Below are positions 27,528-34,915 of a DNA stretch of 64,000 nucleotides, in pieces. Numbering within the stretch: position 1 is the stretch's first letter; each line of letters opens with the position of its first letter. The DNA is taken from assembly GCA_050739895.1 (NCBI GenBank), contig JBOICK010000100.1, forward strand, positions 1 through 64,000, read 5' to 3'. Below the pieces are notes generated by a model. The model saw only the letters and a list, made by a program, of their open reading frames with translations, did no database searches and had not been told where the DNA came from. Made by a program: the position numbers and the translations under genes. The stretch is from Stenotrophobium sp050739895 (lineage in GTDB: Bacteria > Pseudomonadota > Gammaproteobacteria > Nevskiales > Nevskiaceae).

Positions 27528-28919
27528 ATGAATTCCAGTTCCGGTCCTACCGGCCTCAACACTGTTGCCGATGCCACGCTTCGCAGCTACCGAGCGCGCT
27601 GGAATCGTCCCTTCGCAACCGCCGCCTTGCTGGGCCTGTTCGCCGCGCTGGCCGGTTGCGGCAGTGGCAGCACCAATATCAACATGGCGGTCGCTTTCAG
27701 CGAACTCGGCCAGCCCAATTTCAATTCCTCCACCGCCAACGGCGGTCAGAACACGGTCAACGGCACCGGTCTGTCCACGCCGCTGGGTGCTGTCGCCACC
27801 GACGGCACGCATTTTTATGTGGTCGATACCAACAACAATCGCGTGCTCGGCTATAACAAGCCGCCGCTGTCGCCATCAACCGCACCCGATTTCGTGCTGG
27901 GCCAGTCGGCCCTCACCACCCGTAACGCGGGTGCCAACGCCAACCAGATGAGCGCGCCGGACTCGGTGCACATCTCGGTCAATCCGATCAACGCCAGCGT
28001 GCAGCTGGTGGTCGCCGATACCGGCAACAACCGCGTGCTGATCTGGAACACCCTGCCGACCGCGACCGCGACGGCGGCCGACGTGGTGGTTGGCCAGACC
28101 GCGTTCGGCGGCGGCAACAACGCTGCCAACGGGGGTGCTGCAGCACCCAGCGCAACCACGCTCAAGGGACCGGTGGATGCGGCCATCGCCAACGGCAAAC
28201 TGTTCGTTTCGGATACCGGCAATGACCGCGTGCTGATCTACAGCACCATCCCGACTGCCAATGGTGCGGCCGCCGACCTGGTGCTGGGACAGCCCGACAT
28301 GGTCACCGATCAGGCCGCGTGCATCGGCAGCAACCAGCTCACGCCCTGCACCAATCCCAGTTCCGGTACCAACATCGGCAACTACGTCAACGGCAACACC
28401 CAGATGCATCAGCCCAACGGCCTGTATACCGATGGCTACAAGCTGCTGGTCGCCGACACCGCCAACAATCGCGTGTTGTACTGGTCGTCGATCCCGGTCG
28501 CCAACGGCGCCGGCGCCGGCGCCAGCAATGTTGTCGGCCTGAATGCTTTCGGCACTTTCAGCAGCGCCGGCAGCAATGGCCCGACCGGTCTGCGTGTACC
28601 GACCGGTGTCGGCAGCGGCTTGGCCGGCTTCTATGTCGCCGACAGCGGCAACAACCGCGTGCTGTATTTCTCCACCTTCCCCAACTCCAACGGCCCGGCG
28701 GCAAGCGCAGTCTATGGCCAGTCCGACTTCACGCATTCCGCGCAGAACGACGATAACCAGGACGGCATACCCGATGCGCCGAACAACGGCACCAGTGGTA
28801 CCGGTTCGATTCCCACCAACCGCACCCTGTTTACACCCACTGCGGTCAGCGCCTTTAATGGTGTGGTGTACATCGCCGACAGCGGCAACAACCGCATCAT
28901 GGAGTACGCGGGACAATAA
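27528..28919 (+). CDS. NHL-repeat-type secreted lipoprotein (beta-propeller)
   Basis: The 463-aa protein has a late lipobox (LFAALAGCGSG, Cys near residue 45) after a 28-residue polar N terminus. Then comes a series of repeats, each ending with a variant of VADTGNNRVLIW: at least five copies, VVDTNNNRVLGY, VADTGNNRVLIW, VSDTGNDRVLIY, VADTANNRVLYW and VADSGNNRVLYF, plus IADSGNNRIMEY at the end. This is the NHL/SMP-30-like blade signature, so it should fold as a propeller at the cell surface or in the periplasm. The ligand is unknown. A strong terminator follows at 28950. Confidence 0.8.
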   Translation: MNSSSGPTGLNTVADATLRSYRARWNRPFATAALLGLFAALAGCGSGSTNINMAVAFSELGQPNFNSSTANGGQNTVNGTGLSTPLGAVATDGTHFYVVDTNNNRVLGYNKPPLSPSTAPDFVLGQSALTTRNAGANANQMSAPDSVHISVNPINASVQLVVADTGNNRVLIWNTLPTATATAADVVVGQTAFGGGNNAANGGAAAPSATTLKGPVDAAIANGKLFVSDTGNDRVLIYSTIPTANGAAADLVLGQPDMVTDQAACIGSNQLTPCTNPSSGTNIGNYVNGNTQMHQPNGLYTDGYKLLVADTANNRVLYWSSIPVANGAGAGASNVVGLNAFGTFSSAGSNGPTGLRVPTGVGSGLAGFYVADSGNNRVLYFSTFPNSNGPAASAVYGQSDFTHSAQNDDNQDGIPDAPNNGTSGTGSIPTNRTLFTPTAVSAFNGVVYIADSGNNRIMEYAGQ

Positions 28920-28949
28920 GCAGCGCTTTCAAGCATGTTGATGGGTTGA

Positions 28950-28980
28950 CCCCGCGCCGGGTTTCCGGCGCGGGGTTTTT
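28950..28980 (+). terminator. Rho-independent terminator after the NHL lipoprotein gene
   Basis: A perfect 11-bp GC-rich stem (28950-28960 with 28965-28975), loop GTTT, and five T residues at 28976-28980. It is one of the clearest terminators in the window. Confidence 0.9.
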
Positions 28981-28995
28981 CTTGCATGAGCGCCG

Positions 28996-29346
28996 ATGCA
29001 GAATGACCTCATGAAAGCCGTCGATCGCCATGCACTGATCTGGGCGGTGGTCCATCGCATCCCGCGCGGCTGCGTCGCCACCTACGGCCAGGTCGCCGCG
29101 CTGGCCGGCATGCCGCGGCAACCGCGGCTCACCGGCCATGCACTGCACCGCGCGCCGCCGGGCATGGCGCTGCCGTGGCATCGCGTGATCAACGCGCAGG
29201 GCCGTATCTCGTTCCCCGAAGGCACCGAGCACCACGACCAGCAGCGGCAGTTGCTGGAACAGGAAGGCATCAGCTTTGTCCGCGGGCGCGTCGATCTCGG
29301 TCGCCACCGCTGGCGCTGCAAGGGTGATGCACCGGTGCTGGACTGA
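28996..29346 (+). CDS. Alkyltransferase-like DNA-binding protein (ATL)
   Basis: This 116-aa protein has the O6-alkylguanine-DNA alkyltransferase fold with a DNA-binding helix-turn-helix (RGCVATYGQVAALAGMPRQP). The active-site motif reads PWHRVI instead of PCHRV, so the catalytic Cys is replaced by Trp. Such ATL proteins bind alkylated guanine without repairing it and hand the lesion to nucleotide excision repair. The ATG at 28996 or 29011 could be the start. It is terminated by the bidirectional hairpin at 29367-29382. Confidence 0.85.
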   Translation: MQNDLMKAVDRHALIWAVVHRIPRGCVATYGQVAALAGMPRQPRLTGHALHRAPPGMALPWHRVINAQGRISFPEGTEHHDQQRQLLEQEGISFVRGRVDLGRHRWRCKGDAPVLD

Positions 29347-29360
29347 ATTACCTTGTGCAA

Positions 29361-29387
29361 AGAAAAGCCCGCTTGCGCGGGCGTTTC
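29361..29387. terminator. Bidirectional terminator between ATL and M13 peptidase genes
   Basis: GCCCGC (29367-29372), loop TTGC, GCGGGC (29377-29382). The plus strand continues GTTTCT. Read on the minus strand the hairpin is followed by TTTTCTTT, a better U-tract, so it serves the leftward peptidase gene best and possibly both. Confidence 0.75.
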
Positions 29388-29407
29388 TGTGTACAGCGGT
29401 TGCTGAA

Positions 29408-31462
29408 TTACCAGATGGTGACGCGCTGCTGCGGCGCCCGGTACATGCCGTCGCCGGGCTTGACGTCGAACGCGCCGTAGAACGCCGGCACGTTGACCAC
29501 CACGCCGTTGCAGCGGAACTGTGGCGGCGAGTGCGGGTTGGTCTTGACCAGGTTGATCATTGCCTCGTCGCGGTATTTCCAGCGCCAGGCCTGGGCCCAG
29601 CCCATGAAGAAGCGCTGGTCGCCGGTCAGGCCGTCGATCACCAGCGCCGGTTTGCCGGCCAGCGACAGTTGATAGGCCAGATACGAGATCGAGACGCCGC
29701 CGAGATCGCCGATGTTCTCGCCGATGGTGAGTGCGCCATTGACGTGATAGCCCTTGATCGGCTCATAGGCGCTGTACTGCGTGATCAGCGCCTTGACGCG
29801 CGTGTCGAAATTCCGGCGGTCGGCATCGGTCCACCAGCTCTTGAGATTGCCGTCGCCATCGTACTTGCTGCCCTGGTCATCGAAGCCGTGGCCGATCTCG
29901 TGGCCGATGATCGCGCCGATCGCGCCGTAGTTGGCGGCATCGTCGGCCTGCATGTCGAACACCGGCGCTTGCAGGATCGCGGCCGGAAACACGATCTCGT
30001 TCATCAGCGGGTTGTAGTAGGCGTTGACGGTCTGCGGTGTCATGTCCCACTCGTTGCGATCGATCGGCTTGCCCAGCTTGGCGGCATTGCGCGCGAATTC
30101 GAAACGGCTGGCGCGGATGACATTGCCGACCAGGTCATCGGCGCTGATGCGCAGCGTCGAGTAGTCGCGCCACTGGTCGGGATAGCCGATCTTGGTGGTG
30201 AACTTGGCGAGCTTCTCCAGAGCTTTCTTTTTGGTGTCCGCGCTCATCCAGGCTAGCGAACCGATGCTCAGGCGGTATTCCTCCAGCAGGTTGTTCACCA
30301 GTACCTGCATGCGCGCCTTGTTCTGCGGCGGAAAATACCTGGCGACATACAGCTTGCCGACGGCAAAACCCAGCGCCTCGTTGACCGCGCTGACACCGCG
30401 CTTCCAGCGCGGGCGGTCTTCCGGCACGCCATTGAGTGCCTTGCCGTAGAACGCGAAATTTTCATCGACGAAGGGTTTGGACAGATATGGCGCGTAGGCA
30501 TTCAACAGTTGCCAGCGCAGGTAGATCTTGAGATTCGACAGCGAAGTGGTGTTGAGGATTTTCGACAGCCCCTCGAAATAACCGGGTTCGCCGACGATCA
30601 CCGCGGGTTGTTGCGCGAAGCCGGCGCTGGTGGCGTAGGTCAGCCAGGAAAAATCCGGAATCAGGCCGGGCAGTTCACTCAGCGCGTATTTGTTGTAGGT
30701 CTTGTCGGCATCGCGTGTTTCGACCTTGCTCCATTGCTTCTCGGCGAGGCGCTTTTCAAACGCGAACACCTTGCGCGCATGCGCATCGGCGTCGCTGTCG
30801 CCGGCCAGCGCCAGCATGCGCGAGATATGCGCCACATACTGTTTGCGCAATTCGACGAACTTGGGGTCGTCGAGCAGGTAGTAGTCGCGATCCGGCAGGC
30901 CCAGTCCCGATTGCCCGAGGTAGACCGCGTAGCGCGTCGAGTCCTTGGCATCCTGTTCCACCGCCATGCCGAACGGCGCGTCGACGCCGATTTCGGCGAA
31001 GTGCGCAAACTGCTGCGCGATCTCCGCACGCGAGTGGATCGCAGCGATGCGCGCCAGCTCGGCCTGCAGTGGCTGCAGGCCGAGCTGGTCGACGCGCGCC
31101 ACATCGAGGAAGGCGCTGTAGTAATCGCCGATTTTCTGCTCGTCGGAATCGGGCAGGCGCTGCTTGTCGGCGGCGGCGGCTTCGATGATCTCGCGCTGTT
31201 CACGCTCGGAGTTGTCGCTCAGCTCGGTCAGTGTGCCGTAGCTGGACTTGTCGGCCGGAATCGCGGTCCTTTTCAGCCAGGCACCGTTGACTGCCTCATA
31301 AAAATTGTCCTGCGGCCGCACACTGGCATCGAAGCCGCTGCGGTCGATGCCGGAGACCAGCGGCGGCGGCGCTGGTGGTGTTGCCGCGACCGGTGCCGGC
31401 GGCTGGCTGGCGCAGGCCGACAGCATCATCACGGCGGACGTGCAGGCGTAGAGGTTTTTCAT
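29408..31462 (-). CDS. M13-family metallopeptidase lipoprotein (PepO/neprilysin-like)
   Basis: The 684-aa product (ATG at 31462) has a lipoprotein signal with Cys in MLSACASQ near residue 17 and a proline-rich linker. The mature part begins with the M13 signature RPQDNFYEAVNGAWLKR. The zinc site is intact: HEIGHGFDD (HExxH) near residue 520 and ENIGDLGG (third ligand Glu) near 583. NAYYNPLMNEIVFPA is the substrate-binding motif. It would cleave peptides at hydrophobic residues in the periplasm. A longer frame up to 31561 is not used. The divergent gap to msrC holds repeat copy 3. Confidence 0.92.
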   Translation of the reverse strand: MKNLYACTSAVMMLSACASQPPAPVAATPPAPPPLVSGIDRSGFDASVRPQDNFYEAVNGAWLKRTAIPADKSSYGTLTELSDNSEREQREIIEAAAADKQRLPDSDEQKIGDYYSAFLDVARVDQLGLQPLQAELARIAAIHSRAEIAQQFAHFAEIGVDAPFGMAVEQDAKDSTRYAVYLGQSGLGLPDRDYYLLDDPKFVELRKQYVAHISRMLALAGDSDADAHARKVFAFEKRLAEKQWSKVETRDADKTYNKYALSELPGLIPDFSWLTYATSAGFAQQPAVIVGEPGYFEGLSKILNTTSLSNLKIYLRWQLLNAYAPYLSKPFVDENFAFYGKALNGVPEDRPRWKRGVSAVNEALGFAVGKLYVARYFPPQNKARMQVLVNNLLEEYRLSIGSLAWMSADTKKKALEKLAKFTTKIGYPDQWRDYSTLRISADDLVGNVIRASRFEFARNAAKLGKPIDRNEWDMTPQTVNAYYNPLMNEIVFPAAILQAPVFDMQADDAANYGAIGAIIGHEIGHGFDDQGSKYDGDGNLKSWWTDADRRNFDTRVKALITQYSAYEPIKGYHVNGALTIGENIGDLGGVSISYLAYQLSLAGKPALVIDGLTGDQRFFMGWAQAWRWKYRDEAMINLVKTNPHSPPQFRCNGVVVNVPAFYGAFDVKPGDGMYRAPQQRVTIW

Positions 31463-31558
31463 GTGGAGTCCCACGTGGAATGAACAAGGTGCCAAGCGTA
31501 GCAAAGCGCGGGCCGCCGCATGTGGGAGAAATTCCGCGCAGCGGCAGCGAGCGGGCAG

Positions 31559-31668
31559 CACCCGCTGTCGGTATCTGGCGGCAGAGATCAGTTACATTTT
31601 ATATATTAATTATTTATTTAGTGTATAAATAATAACGAAATCTGAAGCTGCACACCGCATAGCGGGTG
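31559..31668. repeat. 110-bp symmetric AT-core element, copy 3 (upstream of msrC)
   Basis: Arms CACCCGCT (31559-31566) and AGCGGGTG (31661-31668) are exact complements and enclose 94 bp. The AT core (GTTACATT...ATAATAAC) falls at 31590-31637 with 23 nt on each side. The 23-nt flanks also share partly complementary runs (CGGT, CAGA). It lies between the divergent M13 peptidase and msrC genes. Confidence 0.85.
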
Positions 31669-31671
31669 GCG

Positions 31672-31677
31672 CAAAAT
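31672..31677 (+). promoter_or_regulatory. Possible -10 box for leaderless msrC transcription
   Basis: CAAAAT ends 5 nt before the ATG at 31683; the string GCAAAATGACGCATG closely repeats that of mnmE (GCAAAATAGCGCCATG), also directly after a repeat copy. No ribosome site is present. Confidence 0.35.
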
Positions 31678-31682
31678 GACGC

Positions 31683-32171
31683 ATGTTCGAGTTCACCAGC
31701 CCTGCGGCCGGCACTGCCAAGAGCGAGATTTATGCGCGGCTCGTGGAACAGGCGCAGGCGCTGTTCCAGGGTGAGCGCAACCGCGTCGCCAACGCCGCCA
31801 ATCTCGCCGCGCTGCTGTGGCACGGTCTGCCCGATCTCAACTGGGCCGGTTTCTATTTCTTCGACGGACGCGAACTGGTGGTGGGTCCGTTCCAGGGCAA
31901 GCCGGCCTGCGTGCGCATCGCGCTGGGGCGCGGCGTCTGCGGCACCGCGGCGCTGCGCCGCCAGACCCAGCTGGTCGCGGACGTCAACGCGCACGACAAC
32001 CACATCGCCTGCGACAGCGCCTCGCAGTCCGAGATCGTGGTGCCCTTGTTCAAGGACGATGAACTGCTCGGCGTGCTCGATCTCGACAGTCCGAAAATCG
32101 GCCGCTTCGATGAACAGGATCGCGAAGGGCTGGAGCGCATCGCCGCGCTGTGGATCGCCGCCTGCGATTAG
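31683..32171 (+). CDS. msrC: Free methionine-(R)-sulfoxide reductase (GAF type)
   Basis: This 162-aa single GAF-domain protein matches MsrC/YebR, which reduces free methionine R-sulfoxide. The three family Cys are present at about residues 76 (GKPACVRI), 86 (GRGVCGTAA) and 110 (HIACDS), with the GAF core motifs NWAGFYFF and LGVLDLDSP. The msrB gene for protein-bound R-sulfoxide lies about 0.8 kb downstream, suggesting a local methionine-repair group. No ribosome site precedes the ATG, so leaderless initiation is likely. The gene ends at the edge of the inverted repeat at 32175. Confidence 0.9.
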   Translation: MFEFTSPAAGTAKSEIYARLVEQAQALFQGERNRVANAANLAALLWHGLPDLNWAGFYFFDGRELVVGPFQGKPACVRIALGRGVCGTAALRRQTQLVADVNAHDNHIACDSASQSEIVVPLFKDDELLGVLDLDSPKIGRFDEQDREGLERIAALWIAACD

Positions 32172-32174
32172 TTT

Positions 32175-32251
32175 CGTAGGATGGGCTGAACGCAGTGAAG
32201 CCCATTGCCCGCAGCGCTTGATGGGCTTCGCTATGCTCAGCCCATCCTACG
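32175..32251. repeat. 77-bp REP-like inverted repeat
   Basis: The outer arms CGTAGGATGGGCTGA (32175-32189) and TCAGCCCATCCTACG (32237-32251) are a perfect 15-bp inverted repeat. The inner arms GAAGCCCAT (32197-32205) and ATGGGCTTC (32221-32229) pair again. This GTAGGATGGGCTGA/GAAGCCCATC type is common as dispersed intergenic repeats in many bacteria. Here it separates convergent msrC and the YhhN gene and even supplies the YhhN stop codon. Confidence 0.85.
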
Positions 32252-32888
32252 CAGCCAGCGTTGCCGAGCAGGCGATCAATCCAATCGCTGCCCAGTAAGT
32301 GGATAAAATCACCGCCTGCGCGCCGGCGTAGCGGCCGACGAATTTGCGGATGGCGAGCGACGAATCCGACAGCACGAACAACAGTGCGCCGCCCAGCGCC
32401 ATCTGCGTGCTGACATCGTCATGTGCATGCCAGCGCGCAATCGCCGCGAACGCCAGGCCCATCAGCGCCAACCCGTAAATGCTCACCGGAATTTTGAGCG
32501 GACCTGTTTTCGGCAGCAGCCACGCGAACAGCGCGATGCCGTACAGCGCGAGCGCCACGCTTCCCAGCGGCAGCGCCGGATGCGCCACGCCATGCAGCAG
32601 CACCGGGATGAACAGCAGGTGGGCCAACAGGAAGCTGCCGAGGCCGCTCATGAACCAGCGTTGTCCGTCAAACATCAAACAGATGTCGCCCAGCATTGAG
32701 AGCGACAGCGCCGCCAGCAGCATCAGCTTGGCGTCGCCTGCGGGCGCAGCAGTGGCGATGCCGATGATCAGCAGCGTCGTCAGTGGCTTCAGGATGTAAA
32801 ACGTAAAATGACGCCGCTCGTTCCAGTCCGCGGCGATGGCCAGCAGCGCCGAAATCGTGGCGGCGACGATAAAAGCTGTGATCAACAT
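32247..32888 (-). CDS. YhhN/TMEM86-family membrane protein (lysoplasmalogenase-like)
   Basis: The 213-aa protein is almost entirely hydrophobic with seven to eight membrane helices. It has the family pattern LLAALSLSMLGDICLMF near residue 60 and LGGALLFVLSDSSLAI near 165, the two conserved acidic membrane motifs (the Asp in GDICL and SDSSLA). TMEM86B hydrolyses lysoplasmalogens; the bacterial substrate is not established. The TAG stop is inside the inverted repeat at 32247-32249. It diverges from msrB. Confidence 0.82.
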   Translation of the reverse strand: MLITAFIVAATISALLAIAADWNERRHFTFYILKPLTTLLIIGIATAAPAGDAKLMLLAALSLSMLGDICLMFDGQRWFMSGLGSFLLAHLLFIPVLLHGVAHPALPLGSVALALYGIALFAWLLPKTGPLKIPVSIYGLALMGLAFAAIARWHAHDDVSTQMALGGALLFVLSDSSLAIRKFVGRYAGAQAVILSTYWAAIGLIACSATLAA

Positions 32889-32949
32889 GAATGCGATCCC
32901 TTGTGATTCAACTTAATGCACGCAGTATAGTTGGGGCAAGGAGAATCCC

Positions 32950-33348
32950 ATGACCCAGATCAAGAAGACCGAAACCGAGTGGCGTGCGCAACTCACACCC
33001 GAGCAGTTCCACGTCACCCGTGAGCACGGCACCGAGCGCGCTTTCACCGGCGAATACTGGAATCACCAGGCCGACGGCGTTTATGTCTGCGTCTGTTGCG
33101 GCGCGCCACTGTTCGATTCCGAACACAAGTTCGAGGCGCACTGCGGCTGGCCGAGTTTTTACAGCCCCGCCGCCAAGGATGCACCGGTCGCCGAGAGCAA
33201 GGACCACAAATTCGGCATGACCCGTACCGAGGTGCATTGCGAGCGCTGCGGCGCGCACATGGGCCACGTATTCAACGACGGTCCGCCGCCGACCGGCCTG
33301 CGCTATTGCATCAACTCTGCATCGATCAAATTTGTTCCACGCAAGTAG
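32950..33348 (+). CDS. msrB: Peptide methionine-(R)-sulfoxide reductase MsrB
   Basis: This 132-aa protein repairs R-methionine sulfoxide in proteins using thioredoxin. It carries the two zinc-binding CxxC pairs (VCCGAPLF and CERCGAHM), the substrate motif CGWPSFY, the HVF segment, and the catalytic Cys in LRYCINSASIKF near residue 119. AAGGAGAATCCC upstream of the ATG gives a good ribosome site. It is not fused to MsrA. The neighbouring msrC makes this a methionine-repair locus. Confidence 0.97.
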   Translation: MTQIKKTETEWRAQLTPEQFHVTREHGTERAFTGEYWNHQADGVYVCVCCGAPLFDSEHKFEAHCGWPSFYSPAAKDAPVAESKDHKFGMTRTEVHCERCGAHMGHVFNDGPPPTGLRYCINSASIKFVPRK

Positions 33349-33380
33349 GCAATTCCCGCGCAGCGGAAACCAGTTTTCTT

Positions 33381-33403
33381 CCCTCTCCCCTCGCGGGAGA
33401 GGG
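33381..33403. repeat. Short inverted repeat CCCTCTCCC / GGGAGAGGG
   Basis: A 9-bp perfect stem (33381-33389 with 33395-33403), loop CTCGC, followed by another GAGGGAGAGGG copy. This C/T-rich repeat type is often seen dispersed in proteobacterial intergenic DNA. It lies in the 76-bp gap before the amidotransferase gene, and its last copy may act as ribosome site. Confidence 0.6.
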
Positions 33404-33424
33404 ATCGAGGGAGAGGGGGTAGCA

Positions 33425-34114
33425 ATGCGAATTCACTGGCTGCAGCACGCGGATTTCGAGGACCTCGGCTGCATCGCGCCGTGGCTTGCGGCACACAGAG
33501 ATGTTGTCAGCTGCACGCGGCTGTATGCGGGTGAAGCGTTGCCCAATGTTGAAGCCTTCGACTGGCTCATCGTCATGGGCGGCCCGATGAACGTCTACGA
33601 ATACGATGCGCATCCCTGGCTCAAGGCGGAGAAGATACTGATCCGGCAGGCCATCGCCGCCGGCAAGCGCGTGCTCGGCATCTGCCTCGGTGCGCAACTG
33701 ATCGCGGACGCGCTGGGTGCGCCGGTGACGCGCAACGCGCAACTGGAAATCGGCTGGTTCGAGGTTGCGCTCAGCGCCGCCGGCCGCGCGTCGCCGCTGC
33801 TCGCGGATTTTCCGCCGCGCTTCCTCGTCTTTCACTGGCATGGCGACACCTTCGCCATTCCGTCCGGTGCAGAACTGCTCGGCTCCAGCGCGGCCTGCGC
33901 GCACCAGGTCTACAGCGCCTGCGCCGGCCGTGTTGTCGCCATGCAGTTTCACCTCGAAGTGACCGCAGCCAACGCAAGGGTCTGGCTGGAACAGGGCGCG
34001 TTGCCGTCCGCGCCCGGCGTGCAGACGCGCGAAGAAATGCTCGGCGATATATCGCACTACGCCGAGAACAACCGCCTGATGTGCAAGCTGCTGGAGCGCG
34101 TGGCCGCAGCCTGA
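33425..34114 (+). CDS. Class I glutamine amidotransferase-like protein
   Basis: The 229-aa protein has the GATase1 fold: DWLIVMGGPMNVYE near residues 47-60 (oxyanion strand), nucleophile elbow LGICLGAQLIADALG near 78-92 with Cys, and the catalytic His/Glu in MQFHLEVT near 174-181. FHWHGDTFAIPSGAELLGSS is typical of the YfeJ/GuaA-like stand-alone subfamily (related to GMP synthase glutaminase and gamma-Glu-X hydrolases). The substrate is unknown. It has no synthetase partner nearby. GAGAGGGGGTAGCA precedes the ATG. Confidence 0.85.
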   Translation: MRIHWLQHADFEDLGCIAPWLAAHRDVVSCTRLYAGEALPNVEAFDWLIVMGGPMNVYEYDAHPWLKAEKILIRQAIAAGKRVLGICLGAQLIADALGAPVTRNAQLEIGWFEVALSAAGRASPLLADFPPRFLVFHWHGDTFAIPSGAELLGSSAACAHQVYSACAGRVVAMQFHLEVTAANARVWLEQGALPSAPGVQTREEMLGDISHYAENNRLMCKLLERVAAA

Positions 34115-34160
34115 AGCGGATTTACCAGTATCATCTTCGGCCCTTCCGCAAGGTCGAAAC

Positions 34161-34877
34161 ATGGACGCGCTGCTGCAACCCGAACTCTGGCTGGCCCTGG
34201 TCACTCTCACCGCGCTGGAACTGGTGCTCGGGGTCGACAACATCATCTTCCTGTCCATCGTCGTATCGAAGCTGCCGGCCGCGCAGCAGCCGCGTGCGCG
34301 CACATTTGGACTGGCTGGCGCGCTGCTGACGCGGGTTTTGCTGCTGTTGTCGCTGTCATGGCTGGCTACGTTGACCAAGCCCTTGTTCAGTGTTTCCGGC
34401 CACGCTGTTTCAAGCCGCGACCTGGTGCTGATCCTCGGCGGCCTGTTTCTGCTCTACAAGAGCGTCGGTGAGATTCACGAAAACGTCGAAGGTGCGGCAA
34501 AGCCGAAATCGACGGCGACGCGTACCGCTGCGTCGTTCGCCGGCGCCATCATCCAGATCATGATTCTCGACATCGTGTTCTCGCTGGACTCGGTGATTAC
34601 CGCCATCGGCATGACCAACAACCTGCCGGTGATGATCGTCGCGATCACCATCGCCATCGTCGCCATGATGTTTTTCGCCGGCGCGCTGTCCGCATTCGTC
34701 GAGCGTCATCCGACGGTCAAGATGCTGGCGCTGGCGTTTCTGATCATGGTCGGTGGCGCACTGCTGGCCGAAGGCGTCGGTGTGCATGTGCCCAAGGGCT
34801 ACATCTATTTCGCGATGGCGTTCTCGGTCGGCGTGGAAATGCTCAATCTGCGGCTGCGCAGGCATACAGCCGAATGA
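34161..34877 (+). CDS. TerC-family integral membrane protein
   Basis: This 238-aa protein has about seven membrane helices and the TerC-family signatures LELVLGVDNIIFLSIV near residues 15-30 and QIMILDIVFSLDSVITAIGM near 132-151, both with membrane-embedded Asp residues. Recent work links TerC proteins to metal (Mn) export and metalation of secreted enzymes; the specific metal here is inference. A stand-alone form without CBS domains. It is followed 38 nt later by the aldehyde dehydrogenase gene, possibly in the same transcript. Confidence 0.88.
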   Translation: MDALLQPELWLALVTLTALELVLGVDNIIFLSIVVSKLPAAQQPRARTFGLAGALLTRVLLLLSLSWLATLTKPLFSVSGHAVSSRDLVLILGGLFLLYKSVGEIHENVEGAAKPKSTATRTAASFAGAIIQIMILDIVFSLDSVITAIGMTNNLPVMIVAITIAIVAMMFFAGALSAFVERHPTVKMLALAFLIMVGGALLAEGVGVHVPKGYIYFAMAFSVGVEMLNLRLRRHTAE

Positions 34878-34915
34878 GGTAACGTCCAGTCGTCCGGACA
34901 ACTGCGGAGGTCGCG

